Shown here: one piece after another, positions 25,818 to 33,326 of the stretch
Layout of the letters: each line of letters starts with the position of its first letter
How positions within the stretch are numbered: the stretch's first letter is position 1
NCBI GenBank assembly: GCA_024742405.1
Contig: JANSYP010000008.1
Coordinates: 1-39,105, forward strand
From: Paracoccaceae bacterium
GTDB taxonomy: Bacteria > Pseudomonadota > Alphaproteobacteria > Rhodobacterales > Rhodobacteraceae
Length of the DNA stretch: 39,105 nt
Reading direction: 5' to 3'
The notes under the pieces: model-generated
Database searches by the model: none
What the model was told of the DNA's origin: nothing
Seen by the model: only the letters and a program-made list of their open reading frames with translations
Position numbers and translations under genes: made by a program

Positions 25818-26975
25818 GTGAGAGTTGTGATTGTCCTCGCGCTGCTGGGATCGCTGGCAGTGTTTACCGCAACACCTTTTTCCAGTGCGGGGCACGACCA
25901 TGTCGGGGTCCTTGCTCCGATAGCACACCCGGTCGAGAGTGCCGGCGCGGAAGCACCATCCGCACCGCCCCCACGGGTTATCGAAACAGCGGTGGTGACC
26001 CAATTGACCGGGTCCGGGTCAGCCAATGCGACCGCAGACCGGTGGAACGTGTATGGCACTGATCTGGGGCACATGGTTCTGCACGACGATGAACTCTACA
26101 TGATCTTCGGCGATACATATGGAGCGGACGGCGGGGACTGGCGTAGCAACGTCATCGCCCGGATCTCCGATCCTGATCCGCGAAACGGCTTGGTCTTTGA
26201 CGCGATGGCCGAAGCGCCCGACGGATCCGCGCGCGAGTTGCTGCGCGCGGCGAGGGTGCCGGGACTTGAATGGACCGTAATCCCGACCAACGCCGTCTCA
26301 GCCGCGGGCCGGCTGGTGCTGCACTACATGTCTGTCAGGGTTTGGGGCGGGAACGACCGCTGGTTCGTCGGCGGCTCCGGGCTTGCCTGGTCTGAAGACG
26401 GCGGGAACAGCTGGGTGAAGTCGCCTACGGCCGTGTGGCCCGGCGGAACCGGCTTTGAACAGGTCGCATATGTTGAAAGCGGCGGTATGATCTATGTCTT
26501 CGGCATCCCGCAGGGCCGCTTCGGCGCTGCGCGGCTGGGTCGCGTTTCACCCGAGGCGATCTTTGACCCTGGAGCGTACAGCTATTGGAACGGGACCGAC
26601 TGGCTATCGGATATCCGCGCCGCCAAGGACGTGGCGCCGGCGGCGATAGGCGAGTTGTCTGTGGCCTGGAGCGATGCGCACAAGCGTTGGGTGATGCTCT
26701 ACTATGAACCGAACCGCCGCGCGGTCGTTCTGCGTAGCGCGTCTGCGTTGACCGGACCCTGGAGCGATGCGCAGGTCGTCGCGGAAAGCCACGACTATCC
26801 CGGTCTCTATGCGCCATACATCGTGCCCGGAGCCGACATCGACGATGCGCTCTATTTCACGATGTCGCGGTGGAAGCCGATCTATAACGTGTTCCTGATG
26901 AGAGCCTCTCTGGAGGCCGAAACCCTGGCCCTGCAGGCGTCCGGGGACGATTCAGGGTTGCGGTCGCTGGAGTGA
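25818..26975 (+). CDS. Exported DUF4185 protein (GH183-like candidate)
   Basis: This is a 385-residue protein from the GTG at 25818, which gives a proper signal peptide (MRVVIVLALLGSLAVFTATP); the same frame is open back to 25701 but that start is less likely. The domain begins with VVTQLTGSGSANATADRWNVYG and has the DUF4185 hallmark LYMIFGDTYGADGGDWRSNV (about residues 93-112), then WTVIPTNAVSAAGRLVLHYM and GLAWSEDGGNSWVKSP, a propeller-type fold. Some DUF4185 members are endo-D-arabinanases (family GH183). I know this from the family's literature; whether this member has the activity cannot be seen. A substrate of D-arabinofuranose would fit the divergent operon. Confidence 0.75.
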   Translation: MRVVIVLALLGSLAVFTATPFSSAGHDHVGVLAPIAHPVESAGAEAPSAPPPRVIETAVVTQLTGSGSANATADRWNVYGTDLGHMVLHDDELYMIFGDTYGADGGDWRSNVIARISDPDPRNGLVFDAMAEAPDGSARELLRAARVPGLEWTVIPTNAVSAAGRLVLHYMSVRVWGGNDRWFVGGSGLAWSEDGGNSWVKSPTAVWPGGTGFEQVAYVESGGMIYVFGIPQGRFGAARLGRVSPEAIFDPGAYSYWNGTDWLSDIRAAKDVAPAAIGELSVAWSDAHKRWVMLYYEPNRRAVVLRSASALTGPWSDAQVVAESHDYPGLYAPYIVPGADIDDALYFTMSRWKPIYNVFLMRASLEAETLALQASGDDSGLRSLE

Positions 26976-26993
26976 CCCCGGACGGACGTCACG

Positions 26994-27010
26994 CACCCCG
27001 CAACGGGGTG
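26994..27010 (+). terminator. Possible terminator hairpin after the DUF4185 gene
   Basis: CACCCCG-CAA-CGGGGTG is a perfect seven-base stem starting 18 bases after the stop codon. There is no T tract after it, so intrinsic termination is uncertain. Confidence 0.4.
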
Positions 27011-27528
27011 AAATGCGCGACCTGACCGCGCTGAATTCCGCTCAAACGCAGCGCGCCAAAGCGGGCACCGGTCCGGTGTTCGGCCGTGTTTTGCGCATTG
27101 CTGGGGTGACTGCCCACGCAACTGTGTCACCCATTGCGGAAGGCGCAGGAGCGCCGTCTGTAGAGCTTTGCTTCTCGCGTGAGTGACTCGCAGATTGCGG
27201 TATTCGTGCGCTTAGTTTTTGAATTAATTTTCAATATCTTGCCGCAATTTTTTCGGAGCAGCATAGGTGTCTCCAATGCCGGCGCATGGGGCCGCTCCGC
27301 GGTCGACACTGCGCTGTACAGCCCCGGCAGGCCGCCTTTCGCGGGTCCGGACAGACCGAGGTTTTAGCGATCGGCGGTGGCGTCGATGCCGCGTGCTTGG
27401 CAGGCTTTCGCTGCTCTGCCGGGCGCAACTTGGCCGCACCAGGGGAACCTTCTAAATTTGGGGGACGTTGGGGCGGATCATTTCGGCTTTCTCCAAGCGG
27501 TAATGGTCCCCTCGCTCATCAGCCTTGC

Positions 27529-27533
27529 AGGAG
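27529..27533 (+). promoter_or_regulatory. Ribosome-binding site deciding the start of the small membrane protein
   Basis: AGGAG lies six bases before the ATG at 27540; the in-frame TTG at 27525 precedes it and is therefore unlikely to be the start. Confidence 0.75.
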
Positions 27534-27539
27534 CAGGTC

Positions 27540-27818
27540 ATGAGACCAACAGAAAGACCAATGCGATCAAAGACAGTGAGCCGAGCTTTCAGCATCAGGA
27601 CCGGCATCGGCATCGGTATCGGTATCGGGATGTTGCCGGTTGCGGCACACGCGTATGTTGGCCCCGGCGCGGGCCTGACGGCCATCGGTACTCTGGTGGC
27701 GCTTTTCGCTGCGCTGATCCTCGCGATCGTGGGATTTGTCTGGTACCCGGTCAAGCGGTTGCTGCGCGCCAAGAAGGCCTCGTCCAAGATCCCCGAAGGT
27801 CATGAGACCGAGAAATGA
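27540..27818 (+). CDS. Small membrane protein upstream of the sulfotransferase
   Basis: This 92-residue protein starts at the ATG at 27540. It has two hydrophobic segments: residues about 20-38 contain an unusual glycine-isoleucine run (GIGIGIGIGMLPVAAHA) that looks like a signal sequence, followed by YVGPGAGLTAIGTLVALFAALILAIVGFVWYPVKRLL and a basic cytoplasmic tail. Small proteins with YVGPGAGL near a signal sequence are found next to sulfotransferase or alkaline-phosphatase-like genes in Proteobacteria; no function is known to me. Its TGA overlaps the next ATG (ATGA), so it is co-translated with the sulfotransferase, perhaps as a membrane partner. Confidence 0.75.
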   Translation: MRPTERPMRSKTVSRAFSIRTGIGIGIGIGMLPVAAHAYVGPGAGLTAIGTLVALFAALILAIVGFVWYPVKRLLRAKKASSKIPEGHETEK

Positions 27819-29311
27819 GCGTCGCGGCCTTGTTGCTGGGCCTGCTTGCGTTCATTCTCGTTCTACGGCGTCTCAAGGCCGCGCAAACTGCCGGTGACAT
27901 CATCGAGACCACCCATGGTGCGATCGGCGTGATGACCAATCCGGATCTCGGCGACGAAGAGACAGAGAGGCAGGTCCGCCGCGCATCGCTCGAGCTGCTG
28001 GGCAAGTTTTTTCGTATTGCTGCAACTTGCCTGGCGGCATTTGCAACATCGGCTCTGCTTGTCTGGGGCGGTGCTTTCCTGGGCCTCTATGCGTTGGACC
28101 GCGCGATCGCGATTGCAGTGGGGTGGCCGTTCATCCTTGGGTCTTCTGCCGCCGCGGTTGTGCTGTGGCTTGGTCTTGATCGGCTAAGCCGCTGGCCTCC
28201 GTCGCCGGGCGACCCGGTGAACGACGACATCCCCTATGGCAGGCTTGATATCGCGCTGCACGATTTTGCCTTTGCGTCGCTGGATCGTCAGCGCGCCTTG
28301 GGGCGTTTCGAGTCCGCTCTGCTGAAGCATCGCATCGACATGGATCGCGCGAAACGGCCGGTCTTTGTGACCTCGCTGCCGCGCGCCGGAACGACGATTC
28401 TGCTGGAAGCGTTCGCGGGTTTGCCGCAATTCGCGTCAGCCACCTACCGGCACATGCCTTTTACCCTGTCGCCCCTGCTCTGGGGTGCCATGTCCGGCGC
28501 GTTTCGCAAAGCTGGCGAAAAGACCGAGCGCGCGCACGGTGACGGCATCGAAGTAGGTTTTGATAGCCCCGAAGCCTTCGAGGAAATGCTTTGGATGGCG
28601 TTTTGGTCAGAGCATTATGGAAAAAGCTGTATCAGCCCGTGGAACGCAGAGCGTAATTGCTCTGAATTCGAAGCGTACTTTCGCACTCATATGGCAAAGG
28701 TCGTGGCCACAAAACCGGGTGCCACGCGATATCTGTCAAAGAACAATGCCAATGTCACAAGGCTCGGCCTGATCCAGCGGTTGTTCCCCGATGCCTCTAT
28801 CCTTGTGCCTGTCCGCAATCCACGTGCCCAAGTATGTTCGCTTCTGCGCCAGCATCTGCGCTTTGGTGATCTGCACGTGCGCGAACCCTTTTCTCGGCGA
28901 TACATGGAAGGGATTGGCCATTTTGAGTTCGGCGAAGCCCTTCGCCCCATCGCGTTCGACGGGGCACCGCTTGACCGCGCGATGGCACGGTGTCCGGAGT
29001 TCTGGCTTCGCTATTGGATTGCGGCCTATGAACATGTCCTGACCACGGCCGGCCACGCCGTCGTTTTCATCGATTGTGACGCCCTGTGCGCCGACCCTGT
29101 GCCGACTTTGACCCGACTTGCCGGGGCGCTGGAGCTTGAGAATCCGAGCGAGCTGATCGCCAAGAGCGTTCTGTTTCGCCCGCCGCGTCCGGTGCCGGAG
29201 CTTGCCGACATGCCGGTCGCGCTGATGCAACGTGCCGACGACCTGTACGCCGCGCTGCGCCGCCGGTCGATCTCTTCCGCCCGATTGCCTGTACAGGGAT
29301 TTGCGACGTGA
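27815..29311 (+). CDS. Membrane-anchored PAPS-dependent sulfotransferase
   Basis: This is a 498-residue protein with an N-terminal membrane part of three or four helices (about residues 3-18, 66-95 and 97-122) and a cytoplasmic sulfotransferase domain (about 140-490). The 5'-phosphosulfate loop is RPVFVTSLPRAGTTILLEAF (181-200), and the 3'-phosphate motif is ILVPVRNPRAQVCSLLRQH, as in PAPS-dependent enzymes. A membrane domain fused in front of a sulfotransferase is not the usual architecture and suggests modification of a lipid-linked or membrane-near glycan. Its start overlaps the upstream gene by four bases and its stop overlaps the downstream GTG by four bases (GTGA). The acceptor is unknown. 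Confidence 0.8.
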   Translation: MSVAALLLGLLAFILVLRRLKAAQTAGDIIETTHGAIGVMTNPDLGDEETERQVRRASLELLGKFFRIAATCLAAFATSALLVWGGAFLGLYALDRAIAIAVGWPFILGSSAAAVVLWLGLDRLSRWPPSPGDPVNDDIPYGRLDIALHDFAFASLDRQRALGRFESALLKHRIDMDRAKRPVFVTSLPRAGTTILLEAFAGLPQFASATYRHMPFTLSPLLWGAMSGAFRKAGEKTERAHGDGIEVGFDSPEAFEEMLWMAFWSEHYGKSCISPWNAERNCSEFEAYFRTHMAKVVATKPGATRYLSKNNANVTRLGLIQRLFPDASILVPVRNPRAQVCSLLRQHLRFGDLHVREPFSRRYMEGIGHFEFGEALRPIAFDGAPLDRAMARCPEFWLRYWIAAYEHVLTTAGHAVVFIDCDALCADPVPTLTRLAGALELENPSELIAKSVLFRPPRPVPELADMPVALMQRADDLYAALRRRSISSARLPVQGFAT

Positions 29312-30603
29312 AAAGAAGACAGTCGGACCGCTTTTCGCGGGCGGCCTTTACGGTTTCGCTCGTTTTCATGGCCACTCTCTATGGAATCCTGTCGGCGTGG
29401 TGGGGGTGGGTTCCGGCGCCCCAGGTTGGCTTGGCGCATCGCACGTTGATCGACGTCTCGACCAATTGGAGGAACGATCTCGGCCTGGAACCGACGCGCC
29501 ACCTTGTGCCACCTGATGGGGCCGGCATCGCGTTGCCAGACCGCGGATACACCCTCGCTCCTGGCGCCAGGCAGCAGCCGGGATACGTTCTGGTTGCAGG
29601 GTTGAGTGACGACCAGAAAACTTCGGAATTTGCCGTTTATCTTTACGACGCCCAAGGCGCAGAGATCCATCGCTGGCCGATCCACTACGCGAGGTTCGAC
29701 GCCACCATCCGACCGCAGAATGTGATGCTCCATGGGATGGAGGTGTTCGAGGATGGCTCGGTCGTCGTCACCTTCGACAAGGGTCATGCCATCGCGCGGG
29801 TCGATGCCTGTGGCGAAACCATGTGGAGTGTGAATGGAGGGTTTCATCATAGCATCACGCGTAGTGGTGACGGCGGGCTCTGGACGTGGCTCGGCGAAGA
29901 GATCGTGCGTCTGGACGAAGCGACGGGGGAGCAGACATTTGCGCTGGATCTCAGGCGTGACGTTGCCTCGGCGGACGGCGGAGAGCAGCGCGGGACCTTT
30001 GCTATCCGGACGAGCGAACCGACTGACCGCGATGGCGACCTCACCTATCTGTATGACCCGTTCCATCCCAACGATGTCGAAATGCTGCGCCCGGAGATGG
30101 CCGATGCCTTCCCGATGTTTGAGGCTGGAGATCTGATGATCAGTCTTCGCGAACTGAACCTCGTCGCTGTACTTGACCCGCAAACCGGCGTTTTGCGATG
30201 GTCGCAGATCGGCCCTTGGCTGAAGCAGCACGACCCCGATTTCCACCCCGATGGCACGATCACGGTGTTCGACAATGCGACTGGCACCGGCCGGTCCCTG
30301 ATCCGCCGCGTCGACCCCGGGGAGGGCACCCAAAGCGTCGAATTTACCGGGAGCGATGCCCTGCCATTCTACAGTTGGCGGCGCGGCAAACATCAGTACC
30401 TGCCAAATGGCAACGTACTGCTCACGAACGCGGAGCATGGCAAGGTGCTCGAAGTCGATCCCGAAGGTCGCCTGGTCTGGAGCCGCGACATGGTCTGGGA
30501 TGCCACGAGAAACCTGATTGTCACCGAGGCCCGCCATGTTCCTCCAGACTTCTTCGAGAGCGGGCCACCGTCCTGTTCCGCTCTGGCAGGACTGATGGAC
30601 TGA
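29308..30603 (+). CDS. Arylsulfotransferase-like (ASST family) membrane-anchored propeller protein
   Basis: This 431-residue protein starts at a GTG overlapping the previous stop. It has one N-terminal membrane segment (about residues 13-35) and then a propeller region: ENVMLHGMEVFEDGSVVVTF-like blades, HHSITRSGDGGLWTWLGEEI, NDVEMLRPEMADAFPMFEAGDLMISLRELN and HQYLPNGNVLLTNAEHGKVLEVD. The HHSI and HQYLPNGNVLLT stretches correspond to the conserved histidine-containing blades of bacterial arylsulfotransferases, which transfer sulfate from phenolic sulfates without PAPS. Members of the wider family include non-enzymatic propellers, so activity is not certain. It ends the three-gene coupled operon. 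Confidence 0.72.
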   Translation: MKRRQSDRFSRAAFTVSLVFMATLYGILSAWWGWVPAPQVGLAHRTLIDVSTNWRNDLGLEPTRHLVPPDGAGIALPDRGYTLAPGARQQPGYVLVAGLSDDQKTSEFAVYLYDAQGAEIHRWPIHYARFDATIRPQNVMLHGMEVFEDGSVVVTFDKGHAIARVDACGETMWSVNGGFHHSITRSGDGGLWTWLGEEIVRLDEATGEQTFALDLRRDVASADGGEQRGTFAIRTSEPTDRDGDLTYLYDPFHPNDVEMLRPEMADAFPMFEAGDLMISLRELNLVAVLDPQTGVLRWSQIGPWLKQHDPDFHPDGTITVFDNATGTGRSLIRRVDPGEGTQSVEFTGSDALPFYSWRRGKHQYLPNGNVLLTNAEHGKVLEVDPEGRLVWSRDMVWDATRNLIVTEARHVPPDFFESGPPSCSALAGLMD

Positions 30604-30628
30604 TCCACCTGGCATGAGGCAGGGGCGC

Positions 30629-30655
30629 ATTTGACCGACGCTCCATTGGTCAAAT
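30629..30655 (+). terminator. Inverted repeat after the sulfation operon
   Basis: ATTTGACC and GGTCAAAT form a perfect eight-base stem with an 11-base loop, 26 bases after the operon's last stop. It could be a terminator or a protein site; no T run follows. Confidence 0.4.
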
Positions 30656-30699
30656 CCGAAGATCCATCGACGAAATTGATCTCGCCCTAAAAACCTGCG

Positions 30700-31190
30700 T
30701 CTATGCTGTTGATCTGTTAGCTCTTGGTGGTTCGAGTGGTTTCGATCCCTTGTAGCATCGATCTTCGTCCCGGGTCGCCTCACGATACGTCGGTGCCTTG
30801 TCCGTGCTGATCGTAACCGGGCGATGGAGTGCGGCTTGCCCGATGGCCTTGCACAGGAAAGCTCTAGGATCCCGCCGCGCCATCATGCGGAAATCCATCG
30901 TCTGACTGTGTCATTCCATCGCCCGCCAGAGAGTCCACCACTTCGCTCCGGCGCGGACGTAGGTCTCATCGACTTGCCGATCCGTCGCCTGCATTTGTCC
31001 GTCCGGTCCACCAGTCGCGGCCCGACCTTCTGCACCCAAAGATAGATCTGGCACCGACACCGACGCCCCGCTCCGCTCCGCCAACAGGGCGCCTGTGTGC
31101 ATGTACGACAGCCGGCAGCGCGACGACCGTCGGGCGGCAAAAAAAAGTAGATGCTGGCTGAGAAGCGCTGCTGTTTGATGGTTGCTGGCA
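30700..31190 (-). mobile_element. Decayed IS6-family transposase remnant
   Basis: On the minus strand several frames together read WVQKVGPRLVDRTDK, VDETYVRAGAKWWTLWRAME (first catalytic Asp), then after a frameshift MDFRMMARRDPRAFLCKAIG and HRPVTISTDKAPTYREATRD (second Asp). This is the IS6-type DDE order (VDETYV, then VDFRLTARRD, then TDKAPTY). The rest of the C-terminus, including the catalytic Glu, is missing and the coding frame is broken. No terminal repeats were found. It lies between the sulfation operon and the VWA gene. Confidence 0.8.
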
Positions 31191-31383
31191 GGACATCTAC
31201 TGTCTCAGTTATCCCGACGCTCGGAAATAAAGCCGGCGGATGCAGCAATCCTCTTCGAAGGGCGTAGTGGCGGTTTCGCTCGTGCCACGCGTTTCCGGTG
31301 CGAAGCTCGGATACTGTCCAGCGGTCGGGGGCAGCTCAGTCACACTTGCCACTTTCCACCAGAAGCCCAATTTTACTCTTGCG

Positions 31384-32121
31384 ATGGCTGAAAAAGGAAA
31401 ACCCAAATATCCGGCGCCGCTGGACAAGGTCGGAGCACGACCTCAAGTGAAGTCGTCGCGCGGTGACGTCGCCCAATTCCTGACGTCCGCCAAGGCCGTG
31501 GCCGCCCAAAGGGCGAGGGGCGTGCCGGGTCGGCTGGTATTTGCACTCGATGCGACAATGAGCCGGCAACCGACCTGGGATCTCGCCTGCCATCTTCAGG
31601 CATCCATGTTTGACGCTGCCGCATCGGTCGGCGGCCTTGACGTTCAACTGGTCTATTTCCGCGGACATGATCAGGCGCGCGCATCGCGCTGGGTGAGCAA
31701 CGCAGGTGAACTCAAGAACCTCATGACCGGGATGCAATGTATGGGTGGCCTGACGCAGATCGGACGCGTACTGGATCATGCCGAGCGCGAAGCGGCCAAG
31801 GCGCCTTTGCCCTCGCTGGTGTTCGTTGGCGACGCGATGGAGGAAGACATTGACAGGCTCTGTCACAAGGCGGGCAAACTCGCGCTCCGCAACACGCGCG
31901 CGTTCATGTTCCTCGAAGGATCAGATCCGACGGCTGAGCGGGCCTTTCGAGAAATCGCGCGCCTGACCGGAGGCGTCTTTCTGCGCTTCGACCGTAACTC
32001 GGCACAACAACTGAAGGATCTGCTGGCGGCTGTGGCCACGTACTCGGCAGGCGGGCGAGCGGCCTTGGAAAAGCAAGGTGGGGAGTCTGCCCGGCGCTTG
32101 CTCACGGACATGAACCGATGA
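31384..32121 (+). CDS. VWA-like domain protein, partner of the J-domain protein
   Basis: This is a 245-residue soluble protein from the ATG at 31384; the frame is open further upstream, but those codons lie next to IS debris. The domain core is RLVFALDATMSRQPTWDLAC (residues 50-69), where D56-x-T-x-S60 resembles the metal-ion-dependent adhesion site (DxSxS with Thr for the first Ser). GGLTQIGRVLDHAE gives the expected Thr, and SLVFVGDAMEED the third acidic loop. The C-terminal helix ends the fold near LKDLLAAVATYSAGG. It overlaps the J-domain gene by four bases. Such pairs occur in Rhodobacterales genomes; no role has been assigned that I know of. Confidence 0.72.
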   Translation: MAEKGKPKYPAPLDKVGARPQVKSSRGDVAQFLTSAKAVAAQRARGVPGRLVFALDATMSRQPTWDLACHLQASMFDAAASVGGLDVQLVYFRGHDQARASRWVSNAGELKNLMTGMQCMGGLTQIGRVLDHAEREAAKAPLPSLVFVGDAMEEDIDRLCHKAGKLALRNTRAFMFLEGSDPTAERAFREIARLTGGVFLRFDRNSAQQLKDLLAAVATYSAGGRAALEKQGGESARRLLTDMNR

Positions 32122-32768
32122 CCGCCTGGGCGGCCCCGGCCGTGGCGCTGGCGGCCATTCTGGTGGGACTCGTCGCATTCCAGCGACTTCCGCCGCGTCC
32201 GGCGCTCGGTATTCTGTTGATCGCACTCGCGGTGGTCCTGGCCGTTTACCGCATGTTTGCGGTTGCAGGACCCCTGGCGCTCTTCGGCTTTGCCCTCCTT
32301 CAGCAAGGCGTCAGCCCAAAGACGACGCCTTCGCCCGGGAAGGTATCCGAGGTGCGGACCGACGCGCTGGCGATGTCGCTCGATCACGATACCGGCGCGA
32401 TGGATGGCGAGGTACTGTACGGTCCATACTCGGGTGCGCGGCTTTCGGAGTTGGGAGCGGAAGATCTGCAGGATTTCTTCGCTTGGCTGGAGGCAGAGGG
32501 CGACGAGAACGGGGTGTCACTGCTCTTGGCATTCCTTGATCGACATGGCGGCGCCGGACAGCAAACTGACCCCAGCGATGCGAGCCAAGACGGTGAGATG
32601 AGCGAGGCCGAAGCCTATCGTATCTTGGGACTGGAACCCGGTGCGAGCGCCGAAGAGGTCAGGGATGCGCACAGGCGGCTGATCCGAAAGGTTCACCCAG
32701 ATCTTGGGGGGTCGAGTGTGCTCGCGTCGATGATCAACTGCGCCAAGGAAAAGCTCGACCCGAGCTGA
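32118..32768 (+). CDS. Membrane J-domain (DnaJ-like) protein
   Basis: This 216-residue protein starts at the ATG overlapping the VWA gene's stop. It has two N-terminal membrane segments (about residues 5-21 and 29-60), a middle part with LGAEDLQDFFAWLEAEGDENGVSLLLAFLDRHGG, and a C-terminal J domain (about 162-214) with the HPD motif at 193-195 (RLIRKVHPDLGGSS). The layout of membrane anchor followed by a C-terminal J domain recalls the Tim14/Pam18 type. J domains stimulate the ATPase of an Hsp70 partner. The coupled VWA-like protein may be its client-binding partner, which is inference. Confidence 0.85.
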   Translation: MTAWAAPAVALAAILVGLVAFQRLPPRPALGILLIALAVVLAVYRMFAVAGPLALFGFALLQQGVSPKTTPSPGKVSEVRTDALAMSLDHDTGAMDGEVLYGPYSGARLSELGAEDLQDFFAWLEAEGDENGVSLLLAFLDRHGGAGQQTDPSDASQDGEMSEAEAYRILGLEPGASAEEVRDAHRRLIRKVHPDLGGSSVLASMINCAKEKLDPS

Positions 32769-32924
32769 CCAAGGACTGCTTTCAGATCGTCTCATCCAGC
32801 GATATGCATCACACGTGTCGTGCGGGATTAGACTTGCTGGCATTGGAGCGAATACCGGCCCGGTGAGCGAGCAATATCGTGCGTAGGATTGCGAGCTCTT
32901 GCTCCTTGGCTTCCAGCGACAGAA

Positions 32925-33200
32925 AGTGACGGCAGCCGCGGGTGCGTTGGCCATACCTCAAAACATCATCGCGACGGGTTGTGACGCGACTCTGGTCGTG
33001 TGGGCGGCCGAACATGATCTCGAAGCTGTTCCGGTGTTTCGAGCGCGACCTGTCGCATATGACAGGTTTTCTACGAGATAGCCGGCCAGGGGTGGTGGCC
33101 TTCGTGCCTCTGTTTTCCCGCACAGCTCTGTCCCGACCCGTATCATGGCCCCCACGGGACAGGCCTGTCATCACCGCGACGGCGGCCCTGGCTCTTGGGA
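32925..33200 (-). mobile_element. Decayed IS5-family transposase remnant
   Basis: The minus strand reads TTPGRLSRRKPVICDRSRSK and then HRNSFEIMFGRPHDQSRVTT followed by RRDD. This is the C-terminal signature of IS5-type transposases (PGR-x-x-R-K, then Y-K-x-R-N-x-I-E-x-x-F-x-R-L-K-D-W-R-R-x-A-T-R-Y-D), with the catalytic Glu region kept as FEIMFGR. Frames around it are broken, and the upstream D-x-G-Y-D part can be followed only weakly. The surrounding 32769-33326 contains no other recognisable gene. Confidence 0.75.
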
Positions 33201-33326
33201 AAACTGATCCGAAGCTGTGCCAACCCACTTCGCCGGCTGGCCGAGCTTGCGCGGCACGCGGCCAGAATCTCGGGAGCCCGAACAAGCCGCACCCGGCGAT
33301 TGCACCCTGATCAATGCGCTTAGGGC

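Larger units (their letters stand above)
26976..27539. other. 564-base gap with a small hairpin near its left end
   Basis: The gap separates the DUF4185 gene from the sulfation operon. It contains a hairpin at 26994-27010, an AT-rich segment at about 27205-27255 that may contain the operon promoter, and short open frames without domains. Confidence 0.5.

Noticed and set aside
27194-27248. Inverted repeat ATTGCGG/CCGCAAT followed by a T run
   Set aside because: The 41-base loop makes a terminator unlikely; it lies too far from the upstream gene to be convincing.
29026-30783. 585-codon open frame on the minus strand
   Set aside because: It is the complement of the sulfotransferase end and the arylsulfotransferase-like gene; composition is that of an antisense shadow in high-GC DNA.
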